In this document: in pieces, positions 8,775 to 16,915 of the stretch
Position numbering within the stretch: the first letter of the stretch is position 1
Layout of the letters: every line of letters starts with the position of its first letter
Translations under genes and position numbers: made by a program
Notes under the pieces: generated by a model
What the model was told of the DNA's origin: nothing
What the model saw: only the letters and a program-made list of their open reading frames with translations
Databases searched by the model: none
Source of the DNA: Arcobacter sp. CECT 8983
GTDB lineage: Bacteria > Campylobacterota > Campylobacteria > Campylobacterales > Arcobacteraceae
Reading direction: 5' to 3'
Assembly: GCF_004118855.1 (NCBI RefSeq)
Contig: NZ_PDKF01000004.1
Coordinates: 792,470-856,469, forward strand
DNA: 64,000 bases

Positions 8775-8789
8775 AAGATTGGAGTAATT

Positions 8790-9539
8790 ATGAATGAGAT
8801 TATAAAACAACTTAGTTCAAGAAAATCTATAAGACAATTTACAGGTGAAAGTGTAAAAGATGAAGATTTAGAACTTATTATAAAAACAGCACAAAGATGT
8901 CCAACTTCTATAAATGGACAACAAATATCTTTAGTATATACAAGAGATAAAGAAAAAATAAAACAAATAGCAGAGTTTTGTTCTGGACAACAACAAGTTG
9001 CAATTGCTGATGTATTTATTTTTATATGTGTTGACTTTAATAGAACTATTTTTGCAGTAGAACAAACAGGAGCAGAACATCAAATTGATAAATCAGCTGA
9101 GGGTGTACTTGTAGGTGCTGTTGATGCTGGAATTATGCTAAATGCTATACAAATAAGTGCAGAATCTCTTGGTTATGGAACAACTGCAATTGGTGCTGTA
9201 AGAAACCAGCCAGCTGCAATAATTGAGTTATTAAGACTTCCACCAAAAACATTTCCAATCGTAGGAACTACTATTGGAGTACCTACAAAAGAAGCTAAAG
9301 ATGCTCCTTTAAAACCTAGAATTCCAATTGAGAGCTTTGCTTTTGAAGAAAAGTACGATGATAAAAAAGTAAAAGATGGTGTTTTATTATATGAAAAACA
9401 GATGAAAAAATTTAGAGAAGATAATAATATGAACTATTTACAATCATATTGTGAACAAACTGCAAGTTATTATAAAAATATCTATTTTCGAAAAATTGAA
9501 GAAAACTATACAAAACAAGGCTTTGTATTTAAAGACTAA
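8790..9539 (+). CDS. NfsA-like NADPH-dependent nitroreductase/flavin reductase
   Basis: A 249-residue nitroreductase-fold flavoprotein: SSRKSIRQFTGESV at the N-terminus, AQRCPTSINGQQ (FMN contact), AESLGYGTTAIGAVRNQP, and a C-terminal arm with Y-x-x-Q-rich helices. The size and arm match the NfsA/FRP branch, which uses NADPH and reduces nitro compounds, quinones and flavins. It starts 15 bp after the MdaB-like stop with GGAG upstream. Second gene of the HxlR-divergent operon. Confidence 0.85.
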   Translation: MNEIIKQLSSRKSIRQFTGESVKDEDLELIIKTAQRCPTSINGQQISLVYTRDKEKIKQIAEFCSGQQQVAIADVFIFICVDFNRTIFAVEQTGAEHQIDKSAEGVLVGAVDAGIMLNAIQISAESLGYGTTAIGAVRNQPAAIIELLRLPPKTFPIVGTTIGVPTKEAKDAPLKPRIPIESFAFEEKYDDKKVKDGVLLYEKQMKKFREDNNMNYLQSYCEQTASYYKNIYFRKIEENYTKQGFVFKD

Positions 9540-9549
9540 AAGGAATTTT

Positions 9550-10563
9550 ATGGAATATTTTAATGCAGTTAAAATTAATAGTTTTGGTACTAGCGAAGTT
9601 TTGGAACAGACAACTCTTAAGTTAAATGAGCCTAACTCTGATGAAGTAATTATTAAAATTAGTCATTGTGGAATAGCTTTTTTAGATATTCTTATGAGAA
9701 AAGGCTCTTATCCAAATCTTCCTTCTTTACCTTTTATTCTTGGTAAAGATGTAGTTGGACACATTCATAAAGTCGGAAAAGACGTAAAAGATTTGAAAGT
9801 AGGACAAAGAGTATTGTCACATCTAAACTTAGGTGGTTATGCACAATTCGCTATTACAGATGCTAAAAACATAATAAAAGTTTCAGAAAATTTAGATGCA
9901 AATAAATTAGTTGCCTTACCTTTAAATTATGTGACAGCATATCAGTTACTTCATCGTATAGCTAAAGTAAAAAAGGGTTCTACTATTTTAGTTCATGGTG
10001 GAGCTGGTGGAGTAGGTACTGCTTTACTTGAACTTGCGAGATTAAGTGATATAAAAGCTTATGCTACAGTTTCTTCAAAAGAAAAAATTGAAAGTGTTAA
10101 AAAAAGAGGAGCTATTCCAATAAATTATAAAAGTACAGATTTTGTCTCTTTTTTAAAAGAAGAAGCTCCAAAAGGTATAGATGCTGTATTTGACCCTATA
10201 GCTGAAGAATATTGGAAAAAGTCTTCAAAGGTACTAAAAAAAGGTGGTATTTTAGTAGCTTACGGTTTTTCAAGTTTAGTTTCAAATGATAATGTTATCT
10301 CACCTGAAGAATTGTCAAATGTAATTGGAAAATTAGTTGAGCTAGAAAAGTCAGAAATTAAACCTACTTGGTATAGCATAACAAAATTAAAAATGGAAGA
10401 ACCTGAAATATATTTTGAAGATTTACTTAAAGTTGTTAAATTATTTGAAGAAGGAATAATTGATCCTGAAGTAGATTCCATATTTTCTTTAAAAGATGTA
10501 AAAAAAGCCCATGATCTTATAGAAAAAGGCTCTGTTATTGGGAAAGTAGTATTAAAAATATAA
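9550..10563 (+). CDS. Zinc-independent medium-chain dehydrogenase / quinone oxidoreductase
   Basis: A 337-residue MDR-superfamily protein. It has a GroES-like N-terminal half (ILGKDVVGHIHKVGKDV) and a Rossmann half with ILVHGGAGGVGTALLELAR, the family's NADPH-binding loop. The catalytic zinc ligands of alcohol dehydrogenases are absent, as in QOR (zeta-crystallin) enzymes. I chose the ATG at 9550, 10 bp after the previous stop with AAAAGGA upstream; an upstream in-frame start at 9451 would overlap the previous gene by 89 bp. Reduction of quinones or enones is the likely role. Confidence 0.85.
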   Translation: MEYFNAVKINSFGTSEVLEQTTLKLNEPNSDEVIIKISHCGIAFLDILMRKGSYPNLPSLPFILGKDVVGHIHKVGKDVKDLKVGQRVLSHLNLGGYAQFAITDAKNIIKVSENLDANKLVALPLNYVTAYQLLHRIAKVKKGSTILVHGGAGGVGTALLELARLSDIKAYATVSSKEKIESVKKRGAIPINYKSTDFVSFLKEEAPKGIDAVFDPIAEEYWKKSSKVLKKGGILVAYGFSSLVSNDNVISPEELSNVIGKLVELEKSEIKPTWYSITKLKMEEPEIYFEDLLKVVKLFEEGIIDPEVDSIFSLKDVKKAHDLIEKGSVIGKVVLKI

Positions 10564-10591
10564 AAAACTTAGAGTTAAAAAAGGAAATATA

Positions 10592-10888
10592 ATGAAAGAA
10601 GTTGTAATTGTAGCAACAATTAAAGTAAAAGATGGATTTAAAGATGAAGTTTATAGTGAACTTTTAAAATTACACGAAGCAACTCATAAACATGATGAGG
10701 GTTGTCTTCAATATGATTTACATAAAAATTTAGATGATGAAAATAGTTTTACTTTTATTGAAACTTGGGAAAATACAAAACTTTTAGATAAACATATGGA
10801 GAAAGAACATTTTTTACAATTTGTTAAATTTGTAGATGGTAAATTAGAAAATATGGATATAAAAAGATTAGAAAAAGAAGAATATTAA
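10592..10888 (+). CDS. Putative quinol monooxygenase (ABM domain), copy 1
   Basis: A 98-residue ferredoxin-like fold. VVIVATIKVKDGFKDEV, EGCLQYDLHKNLDDENSFTFIETWEN and HMEKEHFLQFV match the antibiotic-biosynthesis-monooxygenase (ABM/YgiN) family, cofactor-free dimers that oxidise quinols or act on aromatic compounds. AAGGAA precedes the ATG. It is followed after one base by a second ABM gene, so a heterodimer is possible. Confidence 0.85.
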   Translation: MKEVVIVATIKVKDGFKDEVYSELLKLHEATHKHDEGCLQYDLHKNLDDENSFTFIETWENTKLLDKHMEKEHFLQFVKFVDGKLENMDIKRLEKEEY

Positions 10889-10889
10889 T

Positions 10890-11192
10890 ATGATTATTGC
10901 AATTGTAAAAGCAAAAATAAAAAATAATAAACATGCAGAATTAAGAGAAATAGCAAATATTTTACAGTATGAATATGCCACAAAAGAAGAGGGTTGTGAA
11001 CAGTATGAATCATTTATTGATGGTGATACTTTTATTACTATTGAAAGATGGAGTTCTCAGGAATTACTTGATTTACACCTTGAATCTGAACATGTAAAAA
11101 AGTATGTACCAAAATTAAGAGAATGTGTAGTTGATGAAACATTTGATGTTCAATTTATAAAAAGTGATGATATCTCTTTTTTAAAAATATAA
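10890..11192 (+). CDS. Putative quinol monooxygenase (ABM domain), copy 2
   Basis: A 100-residue ABM-fold protein paralogous to its neighbour: IIAIVKAKIKNNKHAEL, EEGCEQYESFIDGDTFITIERW and HLESEHVKKYV align with the same elements of copy 1, with clear divergence. The two genes are separated by one base, so the pair is probably an old tandem duplication that may now form a heterodimer. It lies in the electrophile/quinone operon. Confidence 0.8.
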   Translation: MIIAIVKAKIKNNKHAELREIANILQYEYATKEEGCEQYESFIDGDTFITIERWSSQELLDLHLESEHVKKYVPKLRECVVDETFDVQFIKSDDISFLKI

Positions 11193-11206
11193 AAGTATAA
11201 ATATTC

Positions 11207-12130
11207 ATGAAAAAAGAAGAAAATAAAACCAAATATTTTGTTGGTATGTTAATAGCCATGTTACTTTGGGGAGTTGCATGGACTTCTGGAAAAGCAGCAG
11301 TTGAACACTCAAATATACAAGTGGCTTCATTTTGGAGATATACTATTTCTTTTATAGGAATGATACCAGTTATAATTTATATGAAAAAAACTTTAAAAAC
11401 TGACTTTTTAGGATATTTTTATATGATTTTAGCTGGATTATTAAGTGCAGCTTTTAGTTACTTGTTTTTTGCAGGACTTGCCCATGGAGAAGCTGGATAT
11501 GGTGGAACTATGGTTACCTCATTAGTCCCTTTACTTACATATTTTTTATCTATTTTACTTTTTGGTACAAAAGTATCAGCAAAACAAGTACTTGCTTTAG
11601 GTATTGGTGTATTTGGAGCTATTATTTTACTTCGTATACCAATGGAGGGATTAGACTTTCTAAATCTTGATAGTATATATTTCTTAATTTGTGCTATTGT
11701 TTGGTCTTTTGTTACAGTTCTAACGCAAAAGGCTTCAAAAAGAGTTGACCCTATGTTTTATACTTTAGTGATTTTTGGTGTAACTTCTTTTACAAATATG
11801 ATTATTGCCTTACCATATCATCCTTTTGAAATAGGATTATATGACTCAGTATTTTGGTTAAATATTTTATTTGTAGGGTTATTCTCTGGAACTTTTGCTA
11901 TGGCAATATTTTTTGCAAGTGCAAGTAGAATTGGTGCACACAATACAGGTGTGTTTATGTTTATAGTTCCAGTTGGTGCAATAATCTCAAGTTATTTTGC
12001 ATATAATGAGAAAATAGTATCTTCTACTGTAATAGGTTGTTTATTAGCACTAATAGCTGTTATACTATTTAACAAAAAAAGTAAACTAGAAAAACTAAAA
12101 TTAAAAGAAGCAAAGCTTGGAATTGACTAA
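11207..12130 (+). CDS. DMT superfamily transporter (EamA domains)
   Basis: A 307-residue membrane protein with about ten transmembrane helices in two EamA repeats. The first begins VGMLIAMLLWGVAWTSGKAA; the second includes AIVWSFVTVLTQKASKRVDP. GTFAMAIFFASASRIGAHNTGVF is the conserved region of EamA transporters. It starts 14 bp after the second ABM gene. Most EamA proteins export metabolites or drugs; here it may export products of the reductases around it. Substrate unknown. Confidence 0.85.
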   Translation: MKKEENKTKYFVGMLIAMLLWGVAWTSGKAAVEHSNIQVASFWRYTISFIGMIPVIIYMKKTLKTDFLGYFYMILAGLLSAAFSYLFFAGLAHGEAGYGGTMVTSLVPLLTYFLSILLFGTKVSAKQVLALGIGVFGAIILLRIPMEGLDFLNLDSIYFLICAIVWSFVTVLTQKASKRVDPMFYTLVIFGVTSFTNMIIALPYHPFEIGLYDSVFWLNILFVGLFSGTFAMAIFFASASRIGAHNTGVFMFIVPVGAIISSYFAYNEKIVSSTVIGCLLALIAVILFNKKSKLEKLKLKEAKLGID

Positions 12131-12167
12131 GCTTTTTGATATATAAAATTAAATTAAAAGGATAATT

Positions 12168-12797
12168 ATGGAAAAAACATTTATGGAAGCTATGGATTTT
12201 AGACATGCTTGTAAAATTTTTGATGATACAAAAAAGATTACTGATGAGGATTTAACATATATTTTAGAAGCTGGTAGAAAATCTTGTTCTTCTTTTGGGA
12301 TGGAACCTTGGAAATTTTTAGTTATTACAAATGATGATTTAAGAGAAAAGTTAAAAGAAGTATGTTGGAATCAGCCTCAAATAACTACTTGTTCTCATCT
12401 TGTAATTATTCTTGCAGCAATTGAAAATGTAAAACCAGAATCTGGTGTGCCTAAAAGAAAATTTGGAAGAAGAGAGATGCCTCAAGAAAAATTAGATTTT
12501 TATTTAAATCTTTATGCTACTCATTTAAAAGAAACACTTTCTACTGACGAAAATATCTATGCTTGGACTTCAAAACAAACATATATAGCAGCTTCAAATA
12601 TGATGACAGCAGCAGCTGTAAGAGGAATTGATTCTTGTCCTATTGAAGGTTTTGAAAAAGAGAATGTTGAAAAGATTTTAGAATTAGATATAACAAAATA
12701 TCAATTATCATTAGTTTTACCATTTGGATATAGAATTAATGAACAATCATCTCAACAAAGAGAAAAATTAGAAGATATCGTAGAATATATCAAATAG
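12168..12797 (+). CDS. NfsB-like NAD(P)H-dependent nitroreductase
   Basis: A 209-residue nitroreductase-fold protein: FMEAMDFRHACKIFDDTKKI, LEAGRKSCSSFGMEPWKFLVI (FMN-binding), and IAASNMMTAAAVRGIDSCPIEGF, which is the NfsB/YfkO-type active-site region. It differs from the NfsA-like gene earlier in the operon in size and C-terminus. Having both nitroreductase classes in one operon points to detoxification of nitro- or quinone-type electrophiles. AAAAGGA precedes the ATG. Confidence 0.85.
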   Translation: MEKTFMEAMDFRHACKIFDDTKKITDEDLTYILEAGRKSCSSFGMEPWKFLVITNDDLREKLKEVCWNQPQITTCSHLVIILAAIENVKPESGVPKRKFGRREMPQEKLDFYLNLYATHLKETLSTDENIYAWTSKQTYIAASNMMTAAAVRGIDSCPIEGFEKENVEKILELDITKYQLSLVLPFGYRINEQSSQQREKLEDIVEYIK

Positions 12798-12815
12798 CCA
12801 TCAGAAGGTACAATA

Positions 12816-13847
12816 ATGAGTTTACTTTTAAGTCCTAGTAGTATTGGAAATTGTCAATTAAAAAATAAAGTAGTTATGCCTCCAATGTGCATGTATAAAA
12901 GTGATAATAGTGGAAAAATTATGCCTTTTCACTCTTTTCATTATGCTTCACGGGCAATGGGAAATGTTGGTTTAATTATTGTTGAAGCAACAGCAGTTGA
13001 AGCAAGGGGAAGAATTTCTAATAATGACTTAGGACTTTGGGAAGATTCTCAAATTGCTGGACATAAACAACTTGTAGATCAAGCCCATGAGTTTGGTTCA
13101 AAAATAGCTATTCAACTTGCCCATGCAGGAAGAAAGAGTTTAGTTAAAGAGACAACTCCTATAGCTCCTTCTTCAATAGCTTTTGATACAAGTGGTGGAT
13201 TTAAAACTCCCCAGTCTTTAGATTTAGAACATATAGCTTTAGTTAAACAGTTATTTTTAGACTCTGCAAAAAGAGCAAAAGAAGCTGGTTATGATATTTT
13301 AGAACTTCATGCAGCCCATGGATATTTACTTTGTGAATTTTTATCTCCTTTAACAAACAAAAGAGAAGATATCTATGGTGGAAGTTTAGAAAATAGATGT
13401 AGGTTAACTTTAGAGATTGCAAAACTTTTAAAAGAGCAAATAGATTTACCTTTAATAGTTAGAATTTCAGCGAGTGAATGGAAAACAGATGGCTGGAATA
13501 TTGAAGATTCTCTTTATTTATCAAAAGAGCTTAAAAAAATAGGAGTTGATTCTATTCATGTTTCAGCAGGAGGAAATCAAAAAGATCCAGATTTGATGCC
13601 AGAACTTTCTGCTTTATATCAATGTGATTATGCAAAAAAGATAAAAGAAAGTATATCTATTCCTGTGATTGCAGTTGGATTAATAACAACTTCAAAACAA
13701 GGAGAAGCTATTTTACAAGATAAAGTTTGTGATTTCGTAGCTTATGGAAGAGAACTTTTAAGAAATGCAAATCTAGTATTTCAATTTGCAAAAGAGCTTA
13801 ATCAAAAAGAGTTAATAGATAACTCTTATCTTAGAGCATATTTATAA
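12816..13847 (+). CDS. Old yellow enzyme family NADH:flavin oxidoreductase (YqjM-type)
   Basis: A 343-residue TIM-barrel FMN enzyme. MPPMCMYKSDNSGK carries the redox-modulating cysteine of YqjM-type ene-reductases; ELHAAHGYLLCEFLSP carries the substrate-binding histidine pair. IQLAHAGRK and FVAYGRELLRNANLV are FMN-site segments. It reduces activated C=C bonds of enones and quinones with NADPH. Last gene of the HxlR-divergent operon; its stop lies within a terminator hairpin shared with the converging MFS gene. Confidence 0.9.
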   Translation: MSLLLSPSSIGNCQLKNKVVMPPMCMYKSDNSGKIMPFHSFHYASRAMGNVGLIIVEATAVEARGRISNNDLGLWEDSQIAGHKQLVDQAHEFGSKIAIQLAHAGRKSLVKETTPIAPSSIAFDTSGGFKTPQSLDLEHIALVKQLFLDSAKRAKEAGYDILELHAAHGYLLCEFLSPLTNKREDIYGGSLENRCRLTLEIAKLLKEQIDLPLIVRISASEWKTDGWNIEDSLYLSKELKKIGVDSIHVSAGGNQKDPDLMPELSALYQCDYAKKIKESISIPVIAVGLITTSKQGEAILQDKVCDFVAYGRELLRNANLVFQFAKELNQKELIDNSYLRAYL

Positions 13848-13875
13848 AAAGCTAGGTTTTAAACTAGCTTTTTAT
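13844..13875. terminator. Bidirectional terminator overlapping both stop codons
   Basis: ATAAAAAGCTAG and CTAGCTTTTTAT form perfect 12-bp arms around the loop gttttaaa. The left arm holds the OYE stop and the right arm and loop hold the end of the MFS gene. Confidence 0.85.
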
Positions 13876-14992
13876 ATAAAATCCCAAGTAATATTACTAC
13901 AAATAAACCAAGCCCTACTGCTAAAAAGAAGTTATGAATTCCTAAATTTCTTACTACTGGATAAAACACTATTGGTGAAGCAAATTGTCCTAAAAAAACT
14001 GAACTTGTTAGATATCCAGAGGCTTTAACTCTTTTTTCAAATGTTGTTTTACTTAACATCCAAGCAGAGATATTTGTCATCATAAGACCTCCACCAAAAC
14101 CAAGTAAAATACCAGTTAGAAAGAAGAAATATACATTATTGACAAATGAAATAGCAGTTAATCCTATTGCGCATATAGTTAGTGCAATTAAATAAATAGT
14201 AGAAAAACTATATTTCTTTTTAAATTTTGAAAAATACATTGCTCCAATTCCATTAGAAAGAAATGCAAGACCTATAATAGAACCAGTTAATTTTCCACTT
14301 GCATGGAATTCATTTATTATTAAAAATGGAAGTTGAGTAGGTAAAATAAAGAAAATTGTCATATATAAAAAACCTAAAAAATATATTCCAATAAGATTTG
14401 TTGGAACCACAGTTATTTCTTCTTGTTTTAAATCTTCTTGATGTTTTTCAACTAAAAAGTATATAACCATTGGAAGAAGTAAAAATCCAATCAAATATAT
14501 TCCAAAAGGGAATCTCCAGTTTATATCAGATAAAAATCCTCCACCAACAACAAATACAACACCTCCTATAGACATAAAAGCACTTTGATAGCCCATAAAT
14601 TTGTGTCTTGCTTCTCCTTGAAAATAGTCGCCAACTAAAGAAGTAGATACAATCATAAGTATTGCAATTGCTATTCCAAAAAGTGACCTTGAGAATAAGA
14701 ACATTTCTACATTTTCTAAGTATAATCCAGCACTTCCAGTTAATGCAAAAATAATTAAAGCTGAAATAGCTGATTTCTTTTTTCCAATCTTAAAAATCAG
14801 ATGACCTAAAAACGGTGAGAATAGGGCAATAATAACTGAAGGTAATGTAAGCATTAACCTTGAATAAAACTCAATGTTTTTTATATCACTAAAATAGTCT
14901 TGAAATCTAGGAAGTGCTGTTACAATAGCAACATTTGACATCATAGTTGTCATAGATAAAAATAATAATGTAAGAATAGCTGTTTTTTTAAT
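13859..14992 (-). CDS. MFS transporter with probable non-AUG start
   Basis: A 12-helix major facilitator: the motif-A-type loop FLGHLIFKIGKKKSA after TM2, a YLVEKHQED central loop, and FGGGLMMTNISAWMLSK near the end. The first ATG (14953) would start in the middle of TM1. In frame upstream there are further hydrophobic and lysine codons (KKTAILTLLFLS) and then a stop about 75 bp up, with no ATG, GTG or TTG. The best start is ATT at 14992, preceded by AAAGG at 7-base spacing. If only the ATG is used, TM1 is truncated. Substrate unknown; it converges on the redox operon and may not belong to it. Confidence 0.75.
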   Translation of the reverse strand: MKKTAILTLLFLSMTTMMSNVAIVTALPRFQDYFSDIKNIEFYSRLMLTLPSVIIALFSPFLGHLIFKIGKKKSAISALIIFALTGSAGLYLENVEMFLFSRSLFGIAIAILMIVSTSLVGDYFQGEARHKFMGYQSAFMSIGGVVFVVGGGFLSDINWRFPFGIYLIGFLLLPMVIYFLVEKHQEDLKQEEITVVPTNLIGIYFLGFLYMTIFFILPTQLPFLIINEFHASGKLTGSIIGLAFLSNGIGAMYFSKFKKKYSFSTIYLIALTICAIGLTAISFVNNVYFFFLTGILLGFGGGLMMTNISAWMLSKTTFEKRVKASGYLTSSVFLGQFASPIVFYPVVRNLGIHNFFLAVGLGLFVVILLGILYKKLV

Positions 14993-15068
14993 TATATAAC
15001 CTTTTATGAATTTTAAGAGAATGTAATTTTAGCATAAAATTTTTTATATGTAATATTTATTTAAAAGA

Positions 15069-15143
15069 TTCCTTAAATAAGGGTTCTTTAAGTATCTTAA
15101 AATCATAAAATGTGAAATAAATGTATTAAAAGTTTCCTTAAAT
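15069..15143. promoter_or_regulatory. Leader region of the TRAP operon with a repeated TTCCTTAAAT
   Basis: The 259-bp gap 14993..15251 has no ORF of note. It holds two exact direct copies of TTCCTTAAAT (15069..15078 and 15134..15143), the first followed by a partial inverted form (aagggttctttaag). They may be activator sites for the TRAP operon. AAGGGG at 15241 is the dctP ribosome-binding site. Weak, position-based evidence. Confidence 0.3.
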
Positions 15144-15251
15144 TTAAAAACTATAAATATGAAATATTACAAAAAATAACCAGTTTAATTGTGTAACATA
15201 AGTTAAAATTTGTCATACTAGGAGTGTAATTTTAACGCAAAAGGGGATAAA

Positions 15252-16265
15252 ATGAAATTAACAAAATTTAAAGGACTGGTTTTAGCAGGTATGCTTGCCG
15301 CTACAAGTTTAAGTGCAGCTACGTGGAAATATGCTTTTGGTGAAGGTACAAGTGATCCTCAAGGAATATATGCAACTGCGTTTAAAGATTTTATTGAAGA
15401 TAACTCAAGACATAAGATTGAACTTTATGAAGTTGGTTCTTTAGGTGAAGAATCAGATATGATGGAGCAAGCAAAAGCTGGTTTATTACAGTTTATTGGT
15501 CAATCAACAGGATATATGGGTGGAACAATTCCACAAATGGATGTTTTCACAGTACCATATGTTCTTCCAACAGATACAAAAGAGCTTGATTATTTTTTCA
15601 AAAACTCTAAAGTAGTTAATGAAATGCTACCAAAAATCTTTAATAAACATGGATTAGAACTTTTAGCGATTTTCCCAGAAGGTGAAATGGCAGTTACAAC
15701 TATGGAAGAGTTCAGAAGCCCTGATGATTTAAAGGGTAAAAAAATGAGAGTAATGCCAGGTTCTCCTATTTTAGTAGAAACTTATGAAGCATTTGGTGCT
15801 TCTCCTCAACCAATGACATGGGGTGATTTAGTTGGTGCTCTTAAAACTGGAATGGTTGATGGACAAGAAAATCCAACAGTTTGGATTGAAGCATATGGAT
15901 TAGATGAATTAACTAAAGTACTTACTTATACAGGACATGGACACTTTAATGCATCAGTTAGTGCAAATAAGAACTTCTTTGATGGATTAGGTAAAAGAGA
16001 TAAAAGGTTAGTTGAAGAAGCAGCTAAGTATGCTCAAAAAGTAATTCTTGAAGAGGCTCAAAAACTTGATGCAATAGGTATTGGAAGAATAGTAAAAACA
16101 AATCCTGATTATAAAATCAATATGTTAACAAAAGAAGAGAGAGCTGCATTTAAAAAAGCAGCACAAAAAGTACAAGACTCGTTTGCTTCAAAGAGTGCTT
16201 CTAATAAAAAAATCATGGATCAAATCAAAAGAGATTTAGCTGAAGCTGAAAAAAATACAAAGTAA
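15252..16265 (+). CDS. dctP: TRAP transporter substrate-binding protein (DctP family)
   Basis: A 337-residue periplasmic binding protein with a signal peptide cleaved near SLSA|ATWKYA (about residue 23). DctP-family marks: GSLGEESDMMEQAKAGLLQF, TTMEEFRSPDDLKGKKMRVM with the ligand-binding arginine of this region, and WGDLVGALKTGMVDGQENP. DctP proteins bind mainly C4-dicarboxylates and other organic acids through a conserved Arg; the exact ligand is open. First gene of a dctP-dctQ-dctM-uspA operon; a strong hairpin follows it. Confidence 0.9.
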   Translation: MKLTKFKGLVLAGMLAATSLSAATWKYAFGEGTSDPQGIYATAFKDFIEDNSRHKIELYEVGSLGEESDMMEQAKAGLLQFIGQSTGYMGGTIPQMDVFTVPYVLPTDTKELDYFFKNSKVVNEMLPKIFNKHGLELLAIFPEGEMAVTTMEEFRSPDDLKGKKMRVMPGSPILVETYEAFGASPQPMTWGDLVGALKTGMVDGQENPTVWIEAYGLDELTKVLTYTGHGHFNASVSANKNFFDGLGKRDKRLVEEAAKYAQKVILEEAQKLDAIGIGRIVKTNPDYKINMLTKEERAAFKKAAQKVQDSFASKSASNKKIMDQIKRDLAEAEKNTK

Positions 16266-16270
16266 TATAC

Positions 16271-16298
16271 AAAACATCTAGCAAAAGCTAGATGTTTT
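16271..16298 (+). promoter_or_regulatory. Intercistronic hairpin between dctP and dctQ
   Basis: AAAACATCTAGC-AAAA-GCTAGATGTTTT: perfect 12-bp arms and a 4-base loop, directly after dctP and 2 bases before the dctQ Shine-Dalgarno (aaagggg). The T-run after it is only four bases. It probably acts as a partial terminator or 3'-end stabiliser, giving more binding protein than permease. Inferred from structure and position. Confidence 0.6.
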
Positions 16299-16312
16299 AC
16301 AAAGGGGAAAAT

Positions 16313-16906
16313 ATGTTCGAAAAGAAAAGAGAAGACTCAGCTGAAAACTCGAAAAATAAAAACATATTTCTTAGGGCTGTAGATTTTTTAGATTTAATGC
16401 TTAGCCGCTTTGAAGAATTTATGTTAGCTATTGGTGTTGTCGCAATGGCAGCGGTAACAATTCTGTCAGTTATTACTAGATTCATCTTTAATGATGCTTT
16501 GACTGTTACTGATGAGTTAAATATGATATTTATAGTTATAGTTACTTTTGCAGGACTTAGTTATGCAGCAAGAAATGCAAGACATATTAGAATGTCAGCT
16601 ATTTATGATGCAATGTCTAAACCAGTTAGAAAAGTGCTTATAATATTTATTTCATCAGTTACAGCTTTTTTTATGTTTGTATTAACATACTATTCATATA
16701 GTTATATTGTAGAAGTATATGAAAGTGGAAGAATTCTTCCAGCATTAGGAATTCCTGTATTTTATATTTATTTGTGGGTTCCAATTGGTTTTGCCATAAC
16801 AGGTTTACAATATAGTTTTACAGTAATCAAGAATCTTCGAAAAAGTGATGTTTTCCTTTCTACAAAGGTAAAAGATGGCTATAAAGAAACAAATATTGAA
16901 GTATAG
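16313..16906 (+). CDS. dctQ: TRAP transporter small permease subunit (DctQ family)
   Basis: A 197-residue protein with four transmembrane helices. The DctQ pattern ILSVITRFIFNDALTVTDELNMIFIVIVTFAGLSYAARNARHIRM is clear: helix 2, the polar 'W/TDEL' turn and the ARHIRM loop. I chose the ATG at 16313 with AAAGGGG at 5-9 bases; an upstream ATG at 16292 lies inside the dctP-dctQ hairpin and has no ribosome-binding site. DctQ is required for assembly and transport by the large subunit. Confidence 0.9.
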   Translation: MFEKKREDSAENSKNKNIFLRAVDFLDLMLSRFEEFMLAIGVVAMAAVTILSVITRFIFNDALTVTDELNMIFIVIVTFAGLSYAARNARHIRMSAIYDAMSKPVRKVLIIFISSVTAFFMFVLTYYSYSYIVEVYESGRILPALGIPVFYIYLWVPIGFAITGLQYSFTVIKNLRKSDVFLSTKVKDGYKETNIEV

Positions 16907-16915
16907 GGCTTAATC

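Noticed and set aside
15069..15143. TTCCTTAAAT pair as a proven operator
   Set aside because: Two 10-mers in AT-rich DNA can arise by chance; kept only as a weak note, not as a regulator site.
16292..16312. Upstream ATG for dctQ
   Set aside because: It lies within the dctP-dctQ hairpin arm and has no Shine-Dalgarno; ATG 16313 has AAAGGGG.
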